Assembly (NCBI RefSeq): GCF_016808335.1
Contig: NC_053150.1
Location: forward strand, 30,236,238 to 30,300,237
Direction of reading: 5' to 3'
Length of the DNA: 64,000 bases
Source of the DNA: Panicum virgatum
Taxonomy: Eukaryota; Streptophyta; Magnoliopsida; Poales; Poaceae
Part shown: piece by piece, positions 36,601 through 46,679 of the stretch
How positions within the stretch are numbered: position 1 is the stretch's first letter
How the letters are laid out: every line of letters starts with the position of its first letter
The notes under the pieces: model-generated
The model's input: only the letters and a program-made list of their open reading frames with translations
Told to the model about the DNA's origin: nothing
Database searches by the model: none
Position numbers and translations under genes: made by a program

Positions 36601-37409
36601 GCGAGGAGAAGGCGAAAGGAGGAGAGGAATAGGTCGTTGGGGTCTTTGTGGTGCTCGTGCGCACGCTAGAAGGGGTTCGGGGGCTCTGCCTGGGGCTATC
36701 CACGACGGCATCGCGGTGGCGGCCGCGCGGGCGGCTCTGCGCTCGGCGGGGGCGCGTGGCAGAGCAAGGAAGCTCCGGCGCGAGGAAGGGAGGGCGGCGA
36801 GGAGCTCAGGCGCGACGTGTGGGCTAGCAGGCAGGAGGTGGCACGGGGAGGCAGCTCTCCACAGCAGCGGGCGGCGCCCTGCACAGCGGCGACGGGGAAA
36901 AACAGAGGAAGGAGCTGGAGAAGGAGAAAAGGGCTGTTTTGCAATTTCCAAAATTTCTAGGGACCTGAATGTAAAACAAGGATAACTTCTAAACTAAAGC
37001 TCAAATGAAAAAGTGCCCAACATGAAAGTTGTTCAACTTTTCAAGATCTACAACTTTGATGTTGTGCAAAAATTTATTTGATCAAAGATTCAAGAGCTAA
37101 TTTTGAAAACATAAAAGGGATTTTGAATTCCAGGAATATTATCAAATTCAATGCAATTTCACTTCAAGCTTAGGCTGATTTGAAAAGTTTCCTGCCATGT
37201 AATGATTACACCATATTTTGCAAAAACTCCCTCCACAAAAGCTATAATCACACATTCAATTCAAATTAAACTATAGAAAGACCCTTGCATAAAATCAATA
37301 TTACACATATAACCTTTTATAATTACAAAAATGTCCTTATTCAAGCAAAACAAGCACATGATGTATAAAAGGTATGCAACACTAATGTGCAGACACCTAG
37401 GGTGTCACA
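33666..37409 (-). repeat. 3' LTR of Tekay-B
   Basis: The LTR is 3744 bp, with plus-strand ends TGTGGCAGAACC and GGTGTCACA. It is related to the solo LTR 20317-24707. It is AT-rich at both ends, with a GC-rich island at about 36230-36930. The large GC-rich open frame there is not conserved with the other copy. Confidence 0.88.
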
Positions 37410-38248
37410 GCCTTCCCCCCTAAAAGGAATCTCGCCCCGAGATTACAGGAAGAAAAGGAATGGAAAGATTTGATACCTGAATTTGTTTTAAGAAAGTCAG
37501 GAAAGTTTCTTTGAAGAAAATTTTCAGTCTCCCAAGTAGCTTCTTCCTCGGTATGGTGATTCCACTGAATCTTGTACATTTTAACTTTCTCCCTTCTAGT
37601 ACTTCTTTCTTTGGTGTCAAGAATCTTGATTGGATACTCCGTATAAGATAGATCAGATTCAATCTCGATATCTTGTGGTTCAAGGATCTCAGTAGGTACC
37701 CTAGTGCACTTCCGGAGTTGTGATACATGGAAGACATCATGAATGACGGCCAATTGAGAAGGAAGACGAAGTCGGTAGGCCACGGGTCCACAAGTTTCGA
37801 TGATTTCAAATGGTCCGATGTATCGGGGTGCTAATTTCCCTTTGATACCGAAGTGTTGAACACCTCTAGTAGGAGATACTCGCAAATATACGAAATCCCC
37901 TACTTTGAACTGTAAAGGATCTCTTCTTTTGTCTGCATAACTTTTTTGTCTTGATTGGGCTGCTTTAAGATTAGTCTGGATAACTTTGACTTTCTCCTCT
38001 GCCTCAGAGACTAAATCTGGCCCAAAGATTTTGCGTTCTCCAGCTTGTGACCAACTCAAAGGAGTTCGACACCTTCGACCGTACAACACTTCAAATGGTG
38101 CCATTCGCAAGCTGGATTGATAACTGTTATTATATGAGAATTCTGCCAGTGCTAGGCACTTATCCCAATTCTTGCCATATTGAATAGCACATGCTCTCAA
38201 CATGTCTTCAAGGATTTGATTGATTCGTTCAGTTTGCCCATCTGTTTG
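37397..38248 (-). pseudogene. pol: Tekay-B pol, integrase C-terminus and chromodomain
   Basis: The frame resumes after the Tekay-A insertion with [20 protein letters not shown], the catalytic Glu region of integrase. It continues through the GPY/F-like region (GKLAPRYIGPFEII) to a chromodomain-like tail (EYPIKILDTKERSTRREKV, then KIQWNHHTEEEATWE). No stop is present in this piece. The frame reads through the polypurine tract and stops inside the LTR at 37397-37399. The N-terminal part of the same gene is at 49946-52800. Confidence 0.88.
37410..37444 (-). promoter_or_regulatory. Polypurine tract and adjacent hairpin of Tekay-B
   Basis: On the minus strand TTTTAGGGGGGAAGGC lies directly before the LTR. 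Just upstream is the inverted repeat AATCTCG-3 nt-CGAGATT (37428-37444), which has a counterpart at the same place in Tekay-A. Confidence 0.75.
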
Positions 38249-41200
38249 TGTAACACCCGGTTTATAAAAGAACATAAACCGAGCAATCATATACGTGCCA
38301 GGATCAAGTCACACGTATATACAACAGAATGAACAGTATATCATAGCACATATCACGTAAAAAGATATAATAAAGCGAATACGAATGTTATTTATTACAA
38401 TAATGACAAAATGTCTGATACAGCGGAAGCGAAGTACAAAATACGATAAAGCTCTCTGAAGCTGAAGCAGGGCGCCACAGGGACGTCGACTGGGAGACGA
38501 AGCACCTAGAAGTCCTCGTAGTCCTGGTAGCGCTGGACGAACTCCCTCGAGTCGGCAGGAACTGGGCAGCAGTAGCGTAGCCAAGAGGAAAAAGTAGAGA
38601 AGAGGCAAGGGTGAGTACACAACTTGTACTCAACAAGTATAACACAAACTATGAGGCTCTAGGCTGGCTAACTCGACTGCATTAGCTTTTAAGTGTTGGC
38701 AAGATTTTATTTAAGCTATTTACTACTAGTTGATGAATTACCATTAACCCAGTTACATAGTAATTAATCAAGTTTAAACATGATACTACTGAGAACCAAA
38801 CCAAGACCAAGCCACCAAGGTAAACCCCGAGAAGCACCTCCCTCGTCGGAAGGAGATAACTTCACTAATCAAAAGGAGGATCTGGGCCGCTCATAACCGT
38901 GAGCACGGCTAGTATACCAGTTTTACACTCTGCAGAGGTTGCACATCTTTACCCACAAGTCGTGAGCTACGCCAGTTGTTCATCACACTTCCTTAGGTGA
39001 GATGGCCAGCGACTCACTACGAGGCCTTTAAAAAGAATCTCGTTGGTAAGGCGTAACCGCGAGAGATAGGTCGGCGACGATGGGGCCCACCTCCGGGGGT
39101 ACAAGCACAGGAGCGCAATCCAAGCACAGACCAAGCCGGAGGAGCAGGGACCATTGAAGCTTACTACTCTTGCCCCGCAGGTAAGTTACTCCAAACCAAA
39201 AAGATCTAATTATTACGCCAAGTCTATCCCATTCTAGCCTTGTGGTAGCGCTGTTGTCCCAGGTTGTCGCTCTATGAACCGGTCCTTATGGAGAGTGGCC
39301 AACCAGGCAGTAAGCACCGTGCTGGCCCCCTAAACCATGTTTCTAAAAAAAACATCTTTTAACGAGAAGTGAGCCACTCAAGCCACACAGAGTGCCACTC
39401 TCAGAATTAAGTTCAAGTAAACCATTAATCAAATTAATTAAAAGGACCAGAGTGTGTTATAGCGCAGCAACCTAGCACAACTAACCAAAATGCAACCCAA
39501 AGGTATATATAAAGGATATAAAGTGGCTAGGAAATCCTTAAAGGCATACAGTATTAAAATGCAGTATGAAATTGTATTTAAAAGTGATGGGTTGTTCATG
39601 TTATACTTGCCTTCCTCGTACTGCTCTGGCTGCTGCTCAAAGTGCTCAGAAGACGGCTGCTGCTCCGGGTACTGATACTGGGGCTCCTCAGATGGATCAA
39701 CGTCTACTCACGATCACATGGCCAAAAACAGTTCACAACATAAACATACAAGCAAACAAAGGCTAACACTAATAAACAGTACAACAATACATAAAAACAA
39801 CACACTAAACTAGTCTAAAACTATTCTACGCGTTACAACGATCGCGTGGACATAAAGAACGCCCAAAACGGAGTTAAAACGCGTAATCTAGGCTAAAAAC
39901 AAGGTTCAGGGGCTTATTTGTAATAAAAACAGGGTTCCAGGGACTTTTCTGCTAAAACCGAGGGCCTAAACATAATTAAACCTTAGTTTCAGGGGCTAAC
40001 GCGCAAAACCGGCGGCCTTGGACGGCGGGTTTGATTTCTAGAAAGCTTAGGGGGTTCTGTGCAAAGTTTTGGGCCGATCTGTAAATATTTTTGAACTAGC
40101 AAGGAGCGCGGGTTGATTCTAAAGAAACGGAGGGGCTCTTTTGAAAATTCGCGGGCGCTGACCGGTAACTTTTCTTTTTGACTTCGGGCGGGCTTGACTC
40201 AGGCCGTTGGATCTTGATCCTGTGGCCAGGGACAAGAGGGCGCGCGGCCGGCGGCGGAACACCGCCGGAGCAGAGCTCCGCGGCGGCGCTCGGCCGGAGC
40301 TGGCCGTTCGGCCGCTACAGGGGCCCGTTTGGGTCGCGATCTGGTGCAAAAGGATGAGGGAAACACGTGTGATCTACTGGGACCTCGTGCGTGGGCCGGG
40401 GATGGCCGGAGCGTGGGGCTCGGCGGTGGAGACGGCGCTGCGGCGACGGGCTCGCCGGAGTCGGTCGTTCCCGCCGTGCCAGGGATAAATTCGAAGCGCT
40501 AAACGATTGGAGGCAAGATTGGAGCACGGGGAGGCTCACCAGAAACTCGGGACGGCGGATTCGTGATGCAGGGTCGGCGGCGACGTTGGTCGGCGGCGTG
40601 GTCAGGGTGGAGCTCGCGGACAGGGCGGCGCGGTGGTCTTCCGGGCTTCGGGATCCTGCGGTTCGGCTCGTGGGACTCCTGCAAAGTTGGGGCAGGGGTC
40701 AACGCGGGTCGAACGGCGCCGGCGGCGAGAAATTGAGCGGGCGGGGGAAAACTCACCGGAGAGAGGTCCGGCGAAATCCCGGCGCTGCAGGGATCTAGGA
40801 CGAGTGTGGAGGCTCCAGGGAGCTTCACGGCGTTGAGGCAAAGCCTCTGCGTGGCTCCGGTGGGGTTGGGGTCCGCCGGAGTGGCGTGGCGGCGGCGAAT
40901 GGAGCTCGGTGGTGGAGCAGAGGCGTGGCGCGGCTAGTTAGGGTTTTGGGGGCGGCGATGGCTTGCGGGATAGGGAGCAGGGGCCGCGGGGGCGCGTTTT
41001 AAACTAGGCGGGCGATCCTGGGCAGGCGTGCCCCAGATGGGAACTCGCCGGGGATCTCGGCGTGATGGGCGCGGCGGTTGCGCGAGGTAGAAGGAGCGTC
41101 TGACGCGTGGGCCCGGCGTGGCAGCGGGTGGTGCGGGCGAGCGCTCCGCGCGGGCTGAGGCGAGAGAGAGGGAGAGTTAGCTGGGCCGGGGTGGGCCGGC

Positions 41201-41515
41201 CGGGTTGGGTTGGGTTGAAGGTTTGGGCCGGACTGGGTTTTCTAATTTTCCTTTCTATTTTCTATTTACTCTCTCAATTCAAAACCTAATCCAAACAAAG
41301 TTTGAATTCAAATTTGAATTTGAATCCAAACCACACTCAAATAAAAATTATGCACCAGCATGAATGCAACAAAAATTTAAACCTATGATAAATTTTAATT
41401 AAACAAGGAACCAAAAATTAGATTAAATGCCAACTAAACACAATAAACCTTAGAAAATTAAATAAAGCCAATTAATTTATTAATAAATACTGAAATTTAA
41501 AATTAGGGTGTTACA
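38249..41515 (-). repeat. 3' LTR of Tekay-A
   Basis: The LTR is 3267 bp, with plus-strand ends TGTAACACCC and GGGTGTTACA. In sense order it is AT-rich, then GC-rich (about 41250-40000), then AT-rich with TATA-like sequence near 39510-39525. It is nearly identical to 46680-49945. Confidence 0.95.
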
Positions 41516-41552
41516 GACCCTACCCCCTTAAAGAAATCTCGTCCCGAGATTT
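41516..41552 (-). promoter_or_regulatory. Polypurine tract and adjacent hairpin of Tekay-A
   Basis: On the minus strand AAGGGGGTAGGGTC abuts the 3' LTR. The inverted repeat AAATCTCG-3 nt-CGAGATTT (41534-41552) sits just upstream and overlaps the stop codon of pol. Confidence 0.8.
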
Positions 41553-44500
41553 AGCTGGGCTGGCTAGCAAAGAGATCTGGATATGTCTTCATCAGCTCAT
41601 CTTCTCGCTCCCAAGTAGCCTCAGCTTCACTGTGGTGACTCCACTGAACTCTGCACATCTTGATGCGCTTGTTCCGAGTAACCCTCTCTGATGTCTCCAG
41701 AATCTTCACCGGATGCTCAGTATAAGTCAGGTCCTCCTGGACATCTACTCCATCCAGGGGTGCCTGCTCCTCGGGTACTCGCAAACACCTCTTCAGCTGA
41801 GATATATGGAAGACATCATGAATTCCTGAGAGGCTGAGAGGTAACTCCAGGCGATAAGCAACTTCGCCTTTCCGCTCTAGCACCTTGAATGGCCCCACAT
41901 ACCGAGGTGCTAACTTCCCTTTGACATTAAATCTGCGGATTCCTCTCATCGGAGACACCTTCAGATACACATAATCACCGACACTGAAAGTCAGGTCTCT
42001 CCGTTTGCCATCTGCATAGCTCTTCTGCCTGCTCTGTGCAATCCTCAGATTTTCTCGCACAGCCTGAACCATCTGCTCTGCATCATCTATGATCTCAGGA
42101 CCAAAGAGCTGCTTCTCACCGATCTGATCCCAATAGAGAGGAGTCCTGCACTTTCTGCCATACAATGCCTCAAATGGTGACTTCTTCAGACTGGCCTGAT
42201 AGCTGTTGTTATATGAAAACTCAGCAAATGACAGGCACTTATCCCAACTAGTACCATACTGAATAGCACAAGCTCTCAGCATATCCTCCAACACTTGGTT
42301 GGTTCTCTCTGTCTGTCCATCTGTCTGAGGGTGATAAGCCGTACTGAATCGCAGCTTCGTATCCAACGAGTCATGAAGCTGCTCCCAGAACCGAGAAGTG
42401 AACTGAGACCCTCTGTCAGATATGATCTTCTTGGGCACACCATGCAAGCAGACAATCCGAGAGATGTACAACTCTGCTAGTCTAGCACCGGAGTAAGTAG
42501 TGTTCACTGGAATGAAGTGAGCAACCTTCGTCAGACGATCCACTACTACCCAGATGGAGTTGTACCCTTTTTGAGTACGAGGCAATCCAACAATGAAGTC
42601 CATCGTGATTTCCTCCCATTTCCACTCTGGAATCTTCAAAGGCTGTAACAGACCTGCTGGCCTCTGATGCTCAGCCTTGACACGCTGACAGGTGTCACAA
42701 ATAGCCACGTACTCTGCCACTGAACGCTTCATCCCATACCACCAGAAACGTTCCTTCAGATCATAATACATCTTTGTGCTGCCCGGATGAATAGAATAAG
42801 CTGTATCATGGGCCTCACTCAGAATCAACTTCCGAAGATCATGCACATCAGGCACGCAGATCCGGTTCTTGTACCACAAGGTACCCTGATCATCCTCTCT
42901 GAAATGAGGAGCCTTGCCCTTCTTGAGCAACTCACGAATCTCCTGCAGCTTCTCATCATCTTTCTGATGCTGCCTGATCTCTGACTCTAGAGTCGGTACT
43001 GCCTCGAATGCTGCACTCGAAGTATGATGCAAGAAGCCCAGACTCAACTGCTCGAACTCCTCGCATAACTCTGGAGACATCTGGAAAGCAACAGCCATGT
43101 TGACATAACTCCTTCTGCTCAAAGCATCTGCTACAACATTGGCCTTGCCCGGATGGTAGTGAATCTCCAGATCATAATCCTTGACCAACTCTAGCCATCT
43201 TCTCTGCCGCATATTCAGCTCATTCTGCGTGAAAATATACTTGAGGCTCTTGTGATCAGTGTAGATATCACATCGCTGCCCATACAAGTAATGCCTCCAA
43301 ATCTTCAGAGCATGCACAACTGCGGCTAACTCAAGATCATGAGTAGGATAATTCAGCTCATGCCGGCGTAACTGCCGTGAAGCATAAGCAATCACTCTGC
43401 CCTCCTGCATCAGAACACACCCAAGACCATCCTTCGAAGCATCACAATATACCGTGAACCTCTTCGTCTGGTCTGGCAGAGTCAGGACTGGCGCCGTAGT
43501 CAACCTTTTCTTCAACTCATCGAAGGCCATCTGACGCTCATCAGTCCATACAAAAGCCACATTCTTCTCTAGCAAAGAAGTCAAAGGCTTTGCGATCTTG
43601 GAGAAATTCTCAATGAACCTCCGATAATATCCAGCTAAGCCCAAGAAAGATCTGACTTCCTTCACTGTCTGCGGTGTCTCCCACTCGAGCACATCCTTCA
43701 CCTTGCTCGGATCAACAGCAATGCCTCCCTGAGAGATAACATGACCGAGGAATGGAACCTCGTCAATCCAGAACTCGCACTTGCTGAACTTGGCATACAG
43801 CTGATGCTCTCTCAATCTCTGCAACACGAGTCTCAGATGCTCCTCATGCTCTTCTTCTGTCTTAGAGAAGATCAGAATATCATCAATGAAAATCACCACG
43901 AAGACATCCAGATAATCCATGAAGACCATGTTCATCAGATGCATGAAGAAAGCCGGGGCATTAGTCAAGCCGAAGGACATGACTGTATACTCATATAGCC
44001 CGTACTTGCAGGTGAATGCCGTCTTCGGAATATCCCCAGGACGGATCCTCAGCTGAAAATAACCCGAACGAAGATCAATCTTCGAGAATATACGAGCACC
44101 TCGAAGCAAATCGAAGAGATCCTCAATACGGGGCAGTGGATGCTTGTTCTTGATAGTAACTGCATTCAGCTCCCGATAATCCACACACATCCTCTTCGAG
44201 CCATCCTTCTTATCTACTAACAGCAACGGAAAAGCCCAAGGAGAGAAGCTGCGACGGATATAGCCCTTGGCTAGCAACTCATCAATAGTCTTCTTAACTT
44301 CTTCATGCTCTATAGGCGCCATACGGTAGGGCCGCTTTGCAATAGGAGCTGTGCCAGGCAAGAGATCAATACAAAACTCAATGGCGCGTTCAGGCGGCAT
44401 ACCTGGCAGATCATCCGGAAAGACATCCGGGAATTCAGACACCACGCGAATACCGTCCGTGGGTCTAGCCTCCATCTGATGAAGAAATCCAGAAGGCTCT

Positions 44501-46109
44501 ACTGCACTGATAACAACCTCTTGGCCACTGGAAGCTGATAACAAGACTGTCCTCTGAGCACAATCTATACGAACTCCCCATTTGGCCAGAGTCTCCATTC
44601 CCAGAATGACATCAATACCCTTGGTGTCTAGCACCATCAGATCAGTACAGAACTCTACTCCCCTCAAAGAAATACTGACTCTCGGGCAGTAAGTGTGAGA
44701 CCTCAACTGTCCTCCCGGTGAAGATACTAACAGGCACCTCTTTAATGTGCTAGTATGAATACCATGATGCTCGACAAAAGACTGAGTAATGAAGGAATGC
44801 GTAGCACCAGTATCAAAAAGCACTGTAGCTGGATATGAATTAACCATGAACGTACCAATAACCACGTTGGGAGCCTCGGCCGCTGACTCGGCCGTCACGT
44901 GGTTCACCCTGCCCTGTGCTGGCGCCCTGGGCTGAGCTGGGCGCCCCTGCTGTCCCGCCTGCGCCTTCCGGGGGCAAGCGTTGGCGTAGTGCCCCGGCTG
45001 GCCGCAGTGAAAGCAGGTGCGAGGAGGTCCCTGAGCCTGCTGTCCGGTAGGAGCTGCCGGACGTGGAGCCTGCGGTGCTGGTGGAGCACGAGCCGGAGGT
45101 GCCGGTAACCTCGGGCCCTGACCTGCCTGCTGCTGTCGAGGCGGGTACTGCTGCGGTGGCCTCTGCTGGTACTGCTGAGGAGGCCGGTACTGCTGCTGGT
45201 ACGGCTGAGGCTGCTGGAGTCGTGGACGAGTGTTGCTGCCGGAAGCAACGGGGACAACCTTCCTCTTCTTGTCCTCCATCTCCAGGTGCTTACGCTCAGT
45301 GTTGAGCGCACTGTCAACCAGATGGTTGAAGTCGTCGAAGCGGAGGTTGAGCAGCGCGTACTGGAGGTAGTCCTCAAGACCCTCCATGAAGTGCTCCTGC
45401 TTCTTGCGGTCATCCGCAACCTCGGCAGGGGCGTAGCGTGCCAGCTGAAGAAAACGATCACGATACTCCGTGACCGACATAGTCCCCTGAATTCACAAAG
45501 ACAGATAGATATCGGAAAATTAACTCAAGATTCATAAGGATAGAACAAGGGGCATTAGCTCAAAAGGAACCGCTGAATGATTATACTTAAGATTACCTGC
45601 TTCAGTGCAAGGAACTCCTTCTGCTTCATCTTCATAACGCCCGCGGGGACGTTGTGGCTGCGGAAACGCTCCCTGAACTGGAGCCAGGTGAGAGCCTCGC
45701 GGTCGTGAACTGGGTGGGACTCCCACCAGTCCAAAGCTGCCCCTCGCAGCTGTCCTGCTGCGTACAGAACTCGCTCACGATCATCGCACTGGGCGATGTC
45801 CAGCTGACGCTCCACTGCACGGAGCCAGTCGTCGGCCTGAAGAGGGTCGGACGTGTGAGAGAACGTCGGCGGGTGACCCCTCAGGAACTCAGCACGCCTG
45901 TCGCGAGGCTGCGGCGGTGGAGGAGGCGGAGGCTGAGTGTGAGCGTGCTGGAGAGCCTGAACGGTGTTGTTCAGGGTAGCCATCATCTGCATCTGGAGCT
46001 GGAAGTACTGCTCCGGAGTCAAGGGTGGAGGCATCGGGATCCCAGTACCCTGGTTGTTCTGACCCTGCTGCTGGCCAGAACCTGAACCGGTGCTCCTGGT
46101 GTTCACCAT
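41551..46109 (-). CDS. gag-pol: Tekay-A gag-pol polyprotein with chromodomain, one intron
   Basis: Exon 1 is 46109-45597 (ATG at 46109, 171 codons). Exon 2 is 45486-41551. Splicing joins EFLALKQ to [12 protein letters not shown], a continuous retrotransposon gag domain. The total is about 1482 codons without internal stops. Residue positions count from the ATG at 45480. They are: the zinc knuckle [14 protein letters not shown] (156-169), aspartic protease [10 protein letters not shown] (Asp 223), then RT with [28 protein letters not shown] and the catalytic [10 protein letters not shown]. RNase H begins [16 protein letters not shown]. Integrase has an HHCC region ending [11 protein letters not shown], then the core with [23 protein letters not shown] and [13 protein letters not shown]-like region ([13 protein letters not shown]) precedes a C-terminal chromodomain ([19 protein letters not shown], then [16 protein letters not shown]). 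It makes virus-like particle proteins and the replication/integration enzymes of the element. All visible catalytic residues are present. Confidence 0.92.
45487..45596 (-). other. 110-bp GT-AG intron in Tekay-A gag
   Basis: The donor is CAG|GTAATC at 45596 and the acceptor TTTGTGAATTCAG ends at 45487. The segment is AT-rich, has in-frame stops and falls between codons. Removing it restores the [18 protein letters not shown] block, which is uninterrupted in related Tekay gags (in Tekay-B, NEFLALNQGTRTVLQYAQTF at the same place). Unspliced RNA would give a short gag ending in [15 protein letters not shown], without the zinc knuckle. Confidence 0.82.
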
Positions 46110-46664
46110 CTGATTTGAACAAAAGATTTCACGGGTAAGGATATTGCAGGAATAAATTCAGATGGATATGATAACTCTTAGCGGAAAAAGACTCAGCCAT
46201 GATAAAGTGGACAGGATAGAGTTGACTGTTTTACCCCCAACGATCTAACTCATTTTATTAATTAGTTAACTTTAACATCTGAGTGATTTTCTTTAAACAA
46301 ATTTAAACTACTAAGCTATGCAATCATTCAAAAATCCAAATCAAACATGTAGCATAATAACAAGCAGACAATTTTCACGACTTAGCCGAGTTTAGCAAAA
46401 GACTCGACTAACACAACGCGTCGCAGAACGTGCTATCGTATTATTATTAAATAGGTCACCTAGCTAACTCATGGTGGTCAGATGACTGATTCAGGCCAAA
46501 ATCTACGAAACTATTCTTCAGAGGGAGAAATCAAGGCAAGACGGGTAAAAAGTCAAAGAAGTCAAGGGGTATAATAGTAAAATAATTTCAGCAGGCAAGG
46601 ATTGGAGAGAAGAAGTCCTAAAACTCGACCAGTTCTATCTAGGCTTCGTCCTACAGTCGATATG

Positions 46665-46676
46665 GCTCTGATACCA
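46665..46676 (-). promoter_or_regulatory. Primer-binding site, tRNA-iMet type (Tekay-A)
   Basis: On the minus strand TGGTATCAGAGC starts 3 bp after the 5' LTR and is the classic initiator tRNA-Met site. About 555 bp of leader (46110-46664), without a long open frame, separate it from the gag ATG. Confidence 0.93.
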
Positions 46677-46679
46677 CTC

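Noticed and set aside
36214..36951. 245-residue GC-rich open frame on the minus strand, and a similar 250-residue one at 23487-24239
   Set aside because: Both lie in the GC island of Tekay-B-family LTRs. The two products are not similar to each other, although the DNA is homologous, so no protein is being conserved.
37397..38290. A 297-residue frame taken as one protein with an N-terminus at 38290
   Set aside because: Its first residues come from the Tekay-A LTR. The true gene is the 3' part of Tekay-B pol, interrupted at 38248.
38309..38620. A hydrophobic frame of about 103 codons present in all four Tekay-A-family LTRs (also 6610-6927, 18773-19084, 46740-47051)
   Set aside because: It starts at non-ATG codons, and the middle section changes frame between copies because of compensating indels. 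Its presence follows from DNA homology of the LTRs.
40207..40798. Several overlapping frames on both strands in the Tekay-A LTR GC island, repeated at 48637-49228
   Set aside because: They are high-GC spurious frames without recognisable motifs, duplicated only because the LTRs are identical.
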